A stretch of DNA of 64,000 bases from positions 10,578,001 to 10,642,000 of the forward strand of contig CM054182.1 of NCBI GenBank assembly GCA_028829895.1, read 5' to 3'. Of this stretch, positions 12,001 to 18,300 are shown piece by piece; the stretch's first letter is position 1, and the number at the start of each line of letters is the position of its first letter. Position numbers and translations under genes: made by a program. Source of the DNA: Sinotaia quadrata. Lineage: Eukaryota > Mollusca > Gastropoda > Architaenioglossa > Viviparidae. Below the pieces are notes generated by a model. It was given only the letters and a program-made list of their open reading frames with translations, was not told where the DNA came from and made no database searches.

Positions 12001-14028
12001 CCAACGCTTGAAACTCAACACCTTACATGTGCAGACCTAATTGATGACGGCTTTCCAGGACATACTCGCAATCGAATAAAGTGCACGATATGCAACACTC
12101 CACCAAGACGATCGTATGCTGTTGACTACAACTATGGAAAGCATTTCAACAAATGTGTCCATGAACACGGTGGAGATTCGCTTGAAGAAATAACTGCTCA
12201 ATGTTCATCATCAAACATACCACCTCGTAGAATAGCTCGTGTTCACAGCTGTCGTTCGGAAACCTCCATTACGACAAGTGTTTGCCCTTCTGACGAGTGC
12301 AGTCTTAAGAGGGGAGTTAACTCCAATGATTTGAGACAAAAGAATGGATGTCGACGGTGTTATTCTGATACATCGTTATCCGTCGAGTCCGAAGTTCCCT
12401 TGCATGCATGCAGTAGACCGTGTTCTTTAAACGGCATCAGTGATGATATGCTCTGTAATAATCGAGAATGCTCATGTTTAAGAAATGGGATATTCCCCAG
12501 TAGACGAGACCACACCCATTTTTGTGATGAGATAGTCTCTAACAATCGAGAACACTCACATTCCAGCGTTGAGATTCTCTCCTACAGAAAAGATCACCCA
12601 CGTTACAGTCACGAGACGCCTTTCAATGGACGAAAGCGCCCACATTTTAACGTTGGTAAAAAGAGACATCTGCATTTAAGAAGGTCTTTAAGCTGTGCAC
12701 ACACGTTTCCCACCAAGCGAAAAATATCATCAAATTGTAAGAATAGGCAACCAGACACCCTGACTGGTGCAATGCATGAATGTTCACCATGCTGTCTGAA
12801 TTGTGGAGCACAAGAATCAAGTTATTTGTCTGAAGACACACAAACCAGACATTCGACGAACACATGTAACAGATCATACAGAAATTCATCACAAAACATG
12901 AACGAACCTACTGAAACGCGCGTAGGCTATTTTGAACATCCGCAGAGACTAGTCAAGTATAAAGGAAATAAATTCATGGCGAACAATGCTTCCAACGTGG
13001 GCACTAAAATCAACGCACAAAAGACACCTGACTCGGCTACCAAATCTCTATTTTTAGTAACTCATGGTGACGTGTCAAAAATGGGTGCAGCTGACATTGG
13101 TATTCCTAGTCGTTGGAGGCGGGTATGCTCTGGTATCCTTTATAGAGGTGGCACTAATTTACCTCAAAACAAAGTAAAAGACAGAAGATCCTACAGGAAG
13201 TCCGGTGATAATAAATTTGGCAAAACATCCAGACTTACTGTCCCCCCCAAAAAAACTACCATCCGAGGGATGAGATCCACTTCACACGTGACCGTAGGTT
13301 TGGACGGCAATCGTGAGGTCTGTTCCACCACCACCGAATACGCCTCAGCATTTGAATATTCCACTTCTAAAGACGAAATTACCAGTCCATCAGAAGTAAG
13401 CTCTAAAATGAAATTTGATAAGAAGCACTCAACGTGGCGCTTTGGAAAGTCAAGAGACACACACCCATACCTTTATCACTCTGCATCCTCTGCCAAAAAT
13501 CTATCTCTTTATCACTCTGCATCTTCTGGCAAAAATCTATCTCTTTATCACTCTGCATCTTCTGGCAAAAATCTATCTCTTTATCACTCTGCATCTTCTG
13601 GCAAAAATCTATCTCTTTATCACTCTCCATCTTCTGGCAAAAATCTATCTACTTCTATTCTAGATGGTGACATCCACAGGAATAAAGTGAATATGGATTT
13701 CTCTTCCCACAACAGAAGCTCAAGACCTTACAGCTACAGACCAGCAAATGGATGCCAGACTTTGCCGAGATACGAGGGTTCCACATTAAACATTGTCAAT
13801 ACGAAGCAATTAATTCCCCTAAGCACGTGCGCTCGGTCGCGGGAGAACTACACACCACTATCCAGCGTATTTTATTCGCCGAACCTTGTATTTTATTCGC
13901 CTGCAGATGTCTATAGAGAGCAAAGGAATGTGGAACAGAAGAATACGAAAACACTTCATTGCAAAATGTTGTGTTCAGGGAGGCGGCGTTCCGAGATATT
14001 TACTTCCCCTCTTCCAGAAGATCAATAG
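1..14028 (+). CDS. Giant Ser-rich low-complexity protein A (5' end off-window)
   Basis: Seen: one uninterrupted frame that is already open at base 1. The first in-window ATG is at 79 (4,649 codons to TAG at 14026-14028), but this is probably not the true start, because the residues before and after it align loosely with an internal part of gene B near 28.8 kb. The protein is Ser/Thr/Lys/Asn-rich with no signal peptide or membrane segment visible. Landmarks, numbered from the ATG at 79: a helix around 517-545; one QKPPLV unit near 930; a DEPSALFVSL block near 1620; five SDQ/TDQ triplets near 2900; a very basic helix 3412-3500; Arg/His/Ser-rich repeats 3560-3850; a GMRSTS..TVGLDGN signature near 4393-4427; five 12-residue LYHSASSGKNLS repeats near 4465-4524. 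It is a paralogue of the gene at 22912-48915. Function is unknown; a scaffold or cytoskeletal role is only a guess. The reading frame is secure, the function is not. Confidence 0.85.
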   Translation, partial: QIGVEESGCIRCKNNALRASNHPNVNMSQFDRNTEELQSDTASLFKRTSCSTTSYFSVDPPVIQKTLLRQNDNEIHLKEGSADETQPRESLSSSVSSQSHICKDCILSEIDDRESSPYLSEQSLFNKTGFNKRRDQIISNDSKYTGIQAISRNHSGQLIKLHTNFTSNLGSLYYDDRDRDEIHLPRSHDQENILTPYLISLIPNLITSFDTKRNNIFQRNVSQETFDFINDCNTKFSHSENFKKTISISTTKVDGYYLHKKINQVLGRQTDNQHSIDSKLAGNEGRVFKYHKKSANFSSCLSDSLAYAERAKQKMSLTNQETESAKYKTQRSSLLSVVGISPNNAEDLCLPISSSSAGDLHGSRSPICVMSSMNVHRNSSTCLIGSNSFMRELKKYLRAKENQTSADCSSPSASQIYTVNKPIKVSISTARKVLKSYKIIGLFIKAVLQHSLIDICDLSEFSLFPCENKGRQQSETKCTANSCRKCLSLPNILHSGKHTDHGHFSRHLTSNLTVGRTKDTLGQDLTLCPRVDFRHSKSLLTADQYDLAIEKLQDRVGSLKSKVLHMLGMIDTYDSQPHVKTNNSSAISITNNIIEDSGSICSCSNFSLHEKEALSGISRKSKSSIVKSQDVLLSISEKSEPDKLTNSVKYKDSSKHSRYSPKSKLRLNVFHEKRNQTFETGGQDASRSRRSILKDPNTQNLTKPNLEFSDGLHNIVPSAQTIYPETVNESNDKRIAINTNCQQIMKVSEYTSCVSAEQLHVVTPKHWTKSLSHDKAATAVALSPRPELHEKTKWNSSLKCGIPRAQPVSLDTMKAKVNVNHPELSQSTQVETPMDDSRGTHYAIGNPPPADVDCQWLDQKLENHLPVPSSQRVLYSNDPSLHKSAFMKHTLDELRSNTPYSPRKDDGQASQQLQKITKKFDSQTKILADSSVKRLVKGKVESSFLLKNFEKKVGKEQKPPLVPDHLLRKERESKQHGAAESVTRDVVLSENYGHSAVNRHVTGGRAPLASPAHTQKQPTPSSSAEELEKIMNSDLRSQKVVTYRNKRKVKASTPGQNMMTGMRHKRCIPDSETLFTSSDHTPEARITSSQKMISVNESRVPLTDIKGAIIHKARKSSVFTGIPTRRMQFGSAIENEKGSSFNRLYPGTSSAEFVPQTMDENQSRESSTDCVTSVRIEEKTTSKAPSSFKPYMTKGVNSILPLISERKSTGARFNSVRHSILSSSCKNNEQRLQPVEESVLQAEEVNDMQCKNSVKSQDDSILIPIKIQKCLGFYDLNDSKESPKSSVYTNNNFSSNGSNLKVRYLDQVNPPHEQATPHASKHLPSHSLFKENSRAKRNLLHKRLEASSSSQQLLDLNNEKAVYRHDSDEGGITQNKSNKNKYLRGCISTCDVVLQHNDIKSSSSEKDIFHTSALNSSKNVLLGVTCTLSEESDGKFKSGGKSAFVDCTLKRESPNESKHFQQKTNTEMNWSKNFKSDSQNVDLVAEKCYSTNKSNNEVNSESVPVFTSGKPIRKCVIYTLGPPLEETSTSAYFTVSTTNAKVNGNENKRADISMDNESPSLRSYFNKEVLNISDQTDLAAVSPAQLLQKHARKCPHDCSLSSSRSLVTDENVSLWDDCESEDEQLPLKYRSVAKETSIEDPHLASPLDEPSALFVSLCIVDNTVDPDTGQPIIKVTDTGGGVHSKAHDQKMYQNSNDIDLYYSPPCRHHFQEEPFMGEQTSQFPISVMTSSAGSPVSQLQEESQNSLHSSASFCSLSSGKMDVTTGHEFNLSPKLSLVNDNEATHFHNSTKSLSAASFNHNMKHKIPKQKGEIPKPIFDLRQKSPIYFKGFLSSQFSEVMESNNQHHYKSRNPIKVCSQQPASDDISNFNKSSVYSFVSSDSSISHSPTSPKGYSKYVDQTIVHKSVSCMDTTEYTDEPPRVSNHCRISFRPSEPRNCITDNLKFVTEYSNHQRSEHKNTGHGINAHCADLPLSAIAESSMCPFATYCSEEIMSAAEQIEIPAKLTQTRTIKKPSKAKQIRVCKASTVSNQKLHCTHPFRGSPILGCIRKINNVITKPNALTRPLIEKPQQKILHENVKLLRLSMSKLKSSVKKNTLASKVRRQMLMDYKINKVKYTHYPKGVKSKYTTNNREIFRYKHMYRPGMDKMDAPLSCLSQSTKVSGSENNPFCSQRHQERKKDFCSTRINDKLTSNVSHRDLNPNISNCFRTSSKEDASQGPAYVDNTLSYTVFDDDDINQLSLSEIIRQLNGLTNDSVEEVSLLPSIRNETLEYEPAKNAVCRKTEGLPLVPVKLSEHLTGNTCYVACSSKADVSGDGAFPPYPNTAERFCPYPFTTESTLSTATNKTTTDEEINFKINNITKFECSEVCHTSIPIPVKYLQTGLELTGHLHDRQMLATERSCHSNTLACKTHLAGSTILTSAVDITESHQRLTSSVSNTIQIQENVNPLINTLTLQVPHLSVTNYTISQTSDTSKTNEKNFETKNKMNQGSLVQNGCLPKYSIRLSDPVFRSVGNSCITNCHDLETNVLLKTTPVIDLDCSKEEFLSNDNTGNCLSLHDISFNANNEELERSLHKISTQPIKDKLTGMTTECREVQRQTQSTSSDAIALTKKQNSNHSLKQHLNEIHVTQKREILSPKQFCNPHQAFKLEAFDVINPVGKSALKNTPSTGESLSVHSIDPQNKNIINNSSALQTICNKSECEKNGFCSREKHELDIISGNSRGSLDDHVWSLNANINKEENIVLNISEEGSTLNQFKPTTLVFVYKESLECLNVREKMNDDTTKSAKVSSVIFHETNKAYNSSEYFTTLRELRKGGYNEPVQSTISSPQNTNYNSRKKGEMCPWKLHDNFQNDNNTKTILYVLRKDDLQRHLGDEARLSSSSDETELDLNTIDEIVITSSLEAFLQDERDSSLSSFVLEFSSETSESDQSDQTDQTDQSDQHTVKVSVHQSSPNLTKIFVRKDNKKPDPTKNAHTQICHLVSSIISRCVNCAMRVLGTDDLVLCKSCEDDDSDLSELMQSMSRKRGKSRAEVSIRQRPVKVKLQSSMSSVSCALSSNISTLLEQNDAPKYFLDESDSSSSTLYSFDSPSSLMLISGDFGPSDRISYRCKVNSSPRTFARPVAIMSPTKPRLAFSHTSPSTRRCTLSYTDSSFSYSDSASCCSYITERYSKSSRTKCTFKITAASSDPRNPSPAFTIQFSPPDDDSDTLNRVVSIGTSEKACDVSVTDVKNKRNTFKTYSVPCEIDYLTGINKNNEKRKKHYTLTKPQFSEDSLIKVRVQKGSPTVIRSKHPIKFIESDTASNAQSTSYSLPRCCHRNAQKTARHSYSQYSDGTTNCMVSKSCDNDTSNRYNRRKTGTKLTGTKKGNNIREIILDKIAEALCDLKNKSTHHKVGKSSRHVRNFRLARKTSSSFVSTASSEDHLGRDVKRRHNAYKRNTEGKIKRLSSPESEAKARLRQARKLMLEQEKYARLNQKTHRKFPKACYAMQATRKDTVAEKIRSKQRQQETARRIARIKRFTKKFEEKEESNTSNIKQYLPPFKENLSAKEPISREFVSKKLSSPQIYYVTNSTMQTSHDEDISLKKNHGIKARSKNQNPEFEKLPIQSSHYHLGKGKKSRKKYTRSHSSTQEPEVTMQPSRSAHYYRGRQKRLNERAQSANQNPEIEILPSRRTHFFQNSRRLNKTNSKRCYTYDEERPFGSTYTGENKYNKMNSASPKLDYRKLQPGRIHFSEATKTNSASRPRFRSKHYNKYHANYIRKPKTNSASRPRFRSKHYNKYHANYIRKPKTPESRNSHRIKANKKCGNTDSTNSPRLQSIYDTEAHKRHSRTISASPRIHLTISASPRIRRTISASPRIHYKKHGTRRVYPVEAHHKCNKTTSARPTKSHFHTKQFMSTHRNKVSKRCNNYSSQKSENKTPYFNTGHFRSAQCCNERKRRNLMARDTSSSATGQFGNVHHSECNKHFYRTHSAITKPHHEKSQHRSAHHARPHVNRKVMHCTSHKPTLETQHLTCADLIDDGFPGHTRNRIKCTICNTPPRRSYAVDYNYGKHFNKCVHEHGGDSLEEITAQCSSSNIPPRRIARVHSCRSETSITTSVCPSDECSLKRGVNSNDLRQKNGCRRCYSDTSLSVESEVPLHACSRPCSLNGISDDMLCNNRECSCLRNGIFPSRRDHTHFCDEIVSNNREHSHSSVEILSYRKDHPRYSHETPFNGRKRPHFNVGKKRHLHLRRSLSCAHTFPTKRKISSNCKNRQPDTLTGAMHECSPCCLNCGAQESSYLSEDTQTRHSTNTCNRSYRNSSQNMNEPTETRVGYFEHPQRLVKYKGNKFMANNASNVGTKINAQKTPDSATKSLFLVTHGDVSKMGAADIGIPSRWRRVCSGILYRGGTNLPQNKVKDRRSYRKSGDNKFGKTSRLTVPPKKTTIRGMRSTSHVTVGLDGNREVCSTTTEYASAFEYSTSKDEITSPSEVSSKMKFDKKHSTWRFGKSRDTHPYLYHSASSAKNLSLYHSASSGKNLSLYHSASSGKNLSLYHSASSGKNLSLYHSPSSGKNLSTSILDGDIHRNKVNMDFSSHNRSSRPYSYRPANGCQTLPRYEGSTLNIVNTKQLIPLSTCARSRENYTPLSSVFYSPNLVFYSPADVYREQRNVEQKNTKTLHCKMLCSGRRRSEIFTSPLPEDQ
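2857..2940 (+). other. Single KPP-type unit in gene A
   Basis: Gene A encodes one EQKPPLV...LLRKERESKQH segment at the collinear position where gene B has its long 26-residue array. In both genes it is preceded by a short SQQ...I.KKF helix and followed by a GGRA.L.S...TQKQ..PSSSAEE block. This is the pre-expansion or un-expanded state of the repeat. Confidence 0.65.
4900..5040 (+). other. Conserved DEP.ALFVSL block in protein A
   Basis: This segment carries SPLDEPSALFVSLC followed by VDPDTGQPIIKV. The same block is in gene B at about 38950-39080 (SPLDEPNALFVSLC, VDPDTGKPIVKV). It is one of the best conserved non-repetitive segments, with hydrophobic residues rare elsewhere in the proteins, so it may form a small folded or binding element. 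No family was recognised. Confidence 0.6.
8776..8820 (+). repeat. Coding 9-bp repeat (SDQ/TDQ) x5 in gene A
   Basis: Five tandem 9-base units (AGTGATCAA or ACTGATCAA) encode SDQSDQTDQTDQSDQ. The equivalent place in gene B lacks it. It keeps frame because the unit is a multiple of three. Confidence 0.9.
10312..10590 (+). other. Basic Arg/Lys/Gln-rich helix in protein A
   Basis: The translation is rich in Arg, Lys, Gln and Glu with no helix breakers over about 85 residues (KARLRQARKLMLEQEK..., SKQRQQETARRIARIKRF). It is matched by gene B at 44587-44865. A long basic alpha-helix or coiled coil, able to bind acidic partners such as tubulin tails or nucleic acid, is inferred from composition only. 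Confidence 0.6.
11196..11351 (+). repeat. Near-perfect 78-bp coding tandem duplication
   Basis: Two adjacent 78-base copies (26 codons, containing TNSASRPRFRSKHYNKYH) differ by almost nothing, which indicates recent duplication or gene conversion inside gene A. Confidence 0.9.
11477..11566 (+). repeat. 30-bp coding repeat x3 (TISASPRI)
   Basis: Three consecutive 30-base copies, each containing TTTCTGCTAGCCCTAGGATA, encode TISASPRI plus two variable residues. The frame is kept. Each unit carries a Ser-Pro-Arg, a candidate proline-directed kinase site. Confidence 0.88.
13258..13420 (+). other. C-terminal signature, protein A
   Basis: The block GMRSTSHVTVGLDGN, then CSTTTEYASA and EYST, is nearly identical to that of gene B at 48136-48300. 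Conservation also extends over the DNA (gggatgagatccacttc, accgtaggtttggacggcaa). This is the most strongly constrained stretch shared by the two proteins. Confidence 0.75.
13471..13650 (+). repeat. 36-bp coding repeat x5 (LYHSASSGKNLS)
   Basis: Five back-to-back 36-base units encode LYHSASSGKNLS with single substitutions (A for G in the first, P for A in the last). Gene B has only an HSAS..SSLSTSIL counterpart, so this expansion is specific to gene A. Confidence 0.92.
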
Positions 14029-14065
14029 TCTTTTCCGTGCTCCCATTTCTCGAAAACCCGTGGTG

Positions 14066-14071
14066 AATAAA
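14066..14071 (+). other. Possible poly(A) signal of gene A
   Basis: AATAAA lies 38 bases after the gene A stop codon. It is close to the stop but plausible; this region also looks like decayed coding sequence, so it may be fortuitous. Confidence 0.35.
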
Positions 14072-14439
14072 AAGAAAATATGTTCCCTTCATAAACGATC
14101 ACTATATAAGAGACGAGACTGCTTATGCAACCACTTCTTCCCATTTATATATCTCTCTGCATTTATGTTTTGTAGATAAAGTAGAAAACAAATCACGTGA
14201 CATATCAGCCATATTGATCTCAAGATTAACTAAACTTATAAACACCCAATGCTCTTTTTTTCTTATGGTTTTCCTACTTTAAGTATATGTAGCTTGTCTT
14301 AAAGATAAAGAAAACACAATAATTGGATGGATGGATGGATTTGTGTGTAAGGTAGCCACACTGATATAATTTCAAGTGTCAATAACGCTTTAATGATATC
14401 TAATTAGTAAATAAATTGATTAGTTAGTATTATTTTGAC

Positions 14440-15345
14440 AATGTTAACGTAAACATGAATATTTATGTCAGTATTAATATTAGTAAAAAGTACAGTAATT
14501 TTATGTCCTCATTAACACTGGTAAAAAAACCAACAACAGTATTTTATGTCCTCAATAATACTGATAAAAAAACAAACCAACAGTATTTTATGTAGGCATT
14601 AACATTTGATTTTTAAAAAAACCCGCACATTTGTATCAGCATTAACATTTTTTTAAAATCTACATTTATGTATTAGTTTTTAAAAAAGACGAAAACACAC
14701 ATTTATGTCAGTATTAATATTAGTTAAAATAAAAGAGAGAGTTTCGTATATTAATGCCAGCATTAACAGTATAATAAAAACGTACATTTATATCAGCATT
14801 TACATTAGTAACAAAAAAACGTGTTCGTTTATGTCAGCATTAACATTAATAAAAAACAACAACGTACAATTATGTCAGTATTAACTTTAGTTAAAAAAAA
14901 CAACAACCCATACATTTATTTCAGCATTGACATTAGTAAAAAGAGCAACGTACATTAATTATGTCAACATTAACATTAGTAAAAAGAACAACGTACATTA
15001 ATTATGTCAACATTAACATTAGTAAAAAGATATTTCAGCAGTGACATTAGTAAAAAGAGCAACGTACATTAATTATAACAGCATTAAAATTAGTAAAAAG
15101 AAGCATAATTTTATTTCAGCATTGACATTAATAAAAAGAACAACGTATATTAATTATGTCAGAATTAATATTATTAAAGAAAACCCCATAATTTCAGCAT
15201 TGACAATTGTAAAAAGAACAAGTATATTTATGTCAGCATGAACATTAGTAAAAACATAATTTTATTTTAGCATTAACATTAAAGAACAACGTACGATTAT
15301 GTCAGCATTGACATTAGTAAAAAAAACATATTTTTATTTCATAAT
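14440..15345. repeat. Degenerate AT-rich tandem repeat
   Basis: The phrases TTATGTCAGCATTAACATTA and GTAAAAA recur about fifteen times with irregular spacing and heavy divergence. Short reading frames inside are by-products of the repeat. Confidence 0.8.
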
Positions 15346-15427
15346 ATTAACATTAATACAAGACTTAATGAATACCAGCATTACTTTTTACTATGGAGTT
15401 AAGATAAGTGTACTTTTAACTATTAGA

Positions 15428-15452
15428 ATCTATCTATCTATCTATCTATCTT

Positions 15453-15539
<87 letters not shown>

Positions 15540-15546
15540 AACTATC
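15428..15546. repeat. (ATCT)n microsatellite
   Basis: About 115 bases of nearly pure ATCT tetranucleotide with two TTTC interruptions. Confidence 0.97.
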
Positions 15547-16150
15547 ACTGATCCGTATTGTACAATCAATGAGGACAATAATATATGCTCGATCAGTGAG
15601 GACAATATTACTATTAGTAAATATAATATACTCTCTTCACTGATTACGTTCACTGATCATTTTAGTTGGAATCAGATAATTAATTAATGAGGACAATATA
15701 ATCAGTGAAAATTGTGATAAGCAAGGGCAGTCAACTGATCCATGTTAAATCAGTTACTGCAGTGTTATTTATCAGTGCTGGTCAGAGCTGATCAATGACA
15801 GTGATATCTGATCACTGAGTACATTATTAGGTGATCATTGAGGAGATTACGAGTTTGCTAGTTTATCACTGAAAACGGGGCTATATGATCAGCGAGGATA
15901 GAGTAATATGATCAGTGATGATAATAATATTATCATAGAGAACAATTTCTGCAGAACAGTGAAGGTGGTATTACATGATCAGTAACGATGGTTTTATGTG
16001 TGTATATATATATATAAATGAAATGATAAATAAAACCAAGGACAGTGATATTAAGTTAGTGAAAACAGTTGTAGATGATCGGTAAAGATGGTATTAGATG
16101 ATTATCAAAAACAATTGCTTTAAATGATCAGTAATCTTTTAAAATTGGAA
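15547..16150. repeat. Degenerate GATCAGTGA-type repeat region
   Basis: The motif TGATCAGTGAGGACAATA recurs in loose, diverged copies about every 30-50 bases. No gene is seen. Confidence 0.6.
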
Positions 16151-16478
16151 AATAATTTTTATCATGAACTAAGTCCACAACTCGGCGGAAATCTTAGTTA
16201 AAATCTCAGTGATATCCAGGTTTGAACCAGGCCTATAGCTCAACGTAAATAATGTCTTTAATTCAAATTGTCCCAGGCCCTTACCTCTGTGCGAACCGGA
16301 CCTCTAATTGAACATGATGCCATCTTTAGATCAACGTGAATGTGGCTGATAAATGGTTCATAACCTGGCGTGATCTAGGCCCATAAATGAGGTTAAAGGA
16401 GACCCAAAGCTGATCATAAAAATGGGTCTATATTAGCATAACTAGACCATTGATATTGCATTTTAAAAACACCATAAA

Positions 16479-16547
16479 GTGCGATTAGCGTAAAACTAGA
16501 AGAAAAAAAAACACCATAAAGTTTTTCTAGTTTTACGCTAATCGCAC
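16479..16547. repeat. Small fold-back (23-bp perfect inverted repeat)
   Basis: The arm 16479-16501 (GTGCGATTAGCG...) is the exact reverse complement of 16525-16547 (...CGCTAATCGCAC), with a 23-base spacer. The direct repeat ACACCATAAAG precedes each arm. It could be a tiny MITE-like remnant or a hairpin. Confidence 0.75.
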
Positions 16548-16754
16548 CCCGACTGTCGATGTCTGTCTATAATTAACCACGTGCAGTCCCATCCTAAAAA
16601 GTGTCCGGGTAAACGCAAATTCACTGATGATTCGAATATGAGTAACGGTAGAAAGTTTACGGAAAACCTGTGAATGAATTGATCTCAGCATTTAAAGATT
16701 ATTGGATTCATTCAATACTCAGTCACTGATGAGCTGTTATTACTGGACCCAGTG

Positions 16755-17006
16755 GATCTCTATCAGTCATTAATGGACCCAGTGAATGCGGATCTCTACC
16801 AGTCATTAATGGACCCAGTGAATGTGGATCTCTACCAGTCATTAATGGACCCAGTGAATGCGGATCTCTACCAGTCATTAATGGACCCAGTGAATGCGGA
16901 TCTCTACCAGTCATTAATGGACCCAGTGAATGCGGATCTCTACCAGTCATTAATGGACCCAGTGAATGTGGATCTCTATCAGTCATTAATGGACCCAGTG
17001 AATGTG
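16755..17006. repeat. 36-bp minisatellite x7
   Basis: Seven consecutive 36-base units (GATCTCTACCAGTCATTAAT + GGACCCAGTGAATGYG) begin at 16755, 16791, 16827, 16863, 16899, 16935 and 16971. The only variation is at single positions (TACC/TATC, GCG/GTG). Because the unit is a multiple of three it is open on both strands. Confidence 0.95.
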
Positions 17007-17689
17007 GATCTCACTTAACCCGTTCAGCGTCGTTGGGATGAAATAGCCACGCTCGCAGGCAGGCTTAGTTTTAGCATGTTTGACATTGTAATTTTTACCA
17101 ATCCGTCTGAATTAAATATGTGTTCTTAAATTAATCAATATATCTATAAAAAGTAGTAATTTAAATTTTGAAAATCCATTAATTAGTACTAATTAGTACT
17201 GTAATTAGTACAGTTGGTTTTATTTTTTGTAACCTAATGACCCATTCAATTATATCGTTTAGCGTGACTGTCAGGAGTGAGCTCACTTGATGGTAAACTT
17301 GTCAATACTGTGCTTAGATAATACAAAACTCATTAAATACTACTCATTTACTACTGTTCTTGGTCGATACCTGATTTTATAACTAATGAGCATAGAATTA
17401 GTCACTAAACATAATCATTACTGAACTTAGTCAATAGTGAACTCAGTGCTAGACTCGGTCACTAGGTCGATATTGGATTATATAAATGCTGAACATAGTC
17501 TAGTACTGGAAATAATCATCGCTGAACATAGTCAATAGTGAATAGAGAGCTGGATTCAGTCACTTGTCTTGATTGGTTATTCGACTCGTGTAACAGGAGA
17601 CTTAGAATTGAACTCAAGCCATTATGAGCTGATATTAATTCTGGGCATATAAAAGTCAGTTACTGAGCTGAACTGATGTGTCCGTTATT

Positions 17690-18300
17690 ATAAAGGTTAT
17701 TGAGAGTATAGTTTTAGAGTGTGGATAAGCTGATATACTTGCTATCATGCAAGGTTAATTGAGAGCATACTTTTAGTGTTGATAAACTGAAGTAGAAGTT
17801 ATCATTCAGGTTTATTTGAGAGTTTATTCTTAGAGTATGGATAAACTCATGTAGAAACTATTATAGAGGTAATTGAGAGTATAGATTTAGAGCGTGGATG
17901 CACTGATGTAGGATCCATCATACAGGATTAATTGAGAGTATATTTTTAGAGTGTTGATTAAATGATGTGGTCGTTATTATATAGGTTAATTGAGAGCATA
18001 TTTTTAGCGTTTAAATAAATTGATGTACACTCTATCATATAGGGTTAATTGAGAGTTTATTTTTAGAGTGTAGATAAATTGATATATAAACTATTACACA
18101 GGATTAATTGAGAGTTTATTTTTAGAGTGTAGATAAATTGATGTATAATCTATCATACAGAGTTAATTCTTATTTTTAGAGTGTAGATAAATTGATATAG
18201 AAACTATCATACAGGGTTAATTGAGAGTATATTTTTAGAGTGTGGATTAACTGATGTGGTCGTTATTATATAGGTTAATTTATACCAACGTATTAGAGTT
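17690..18300. repeat. Degenerate ~60-bp tandem repeat
   Basis: The phrase TTAATTGAGAGTATATTTTT + AGAGTGTGGATAAACTGATG recurs about ten times with a spacing near 60 bases and moderate divergence. No coding potential was seen. Confidence 0.8.

Noticed and set aside
16723..17018. 87-88 codon frames on both strands of the 36-bp minisatellite
   Set aside because: Pure repeat translation on both strands, with no start context or conserved partner.
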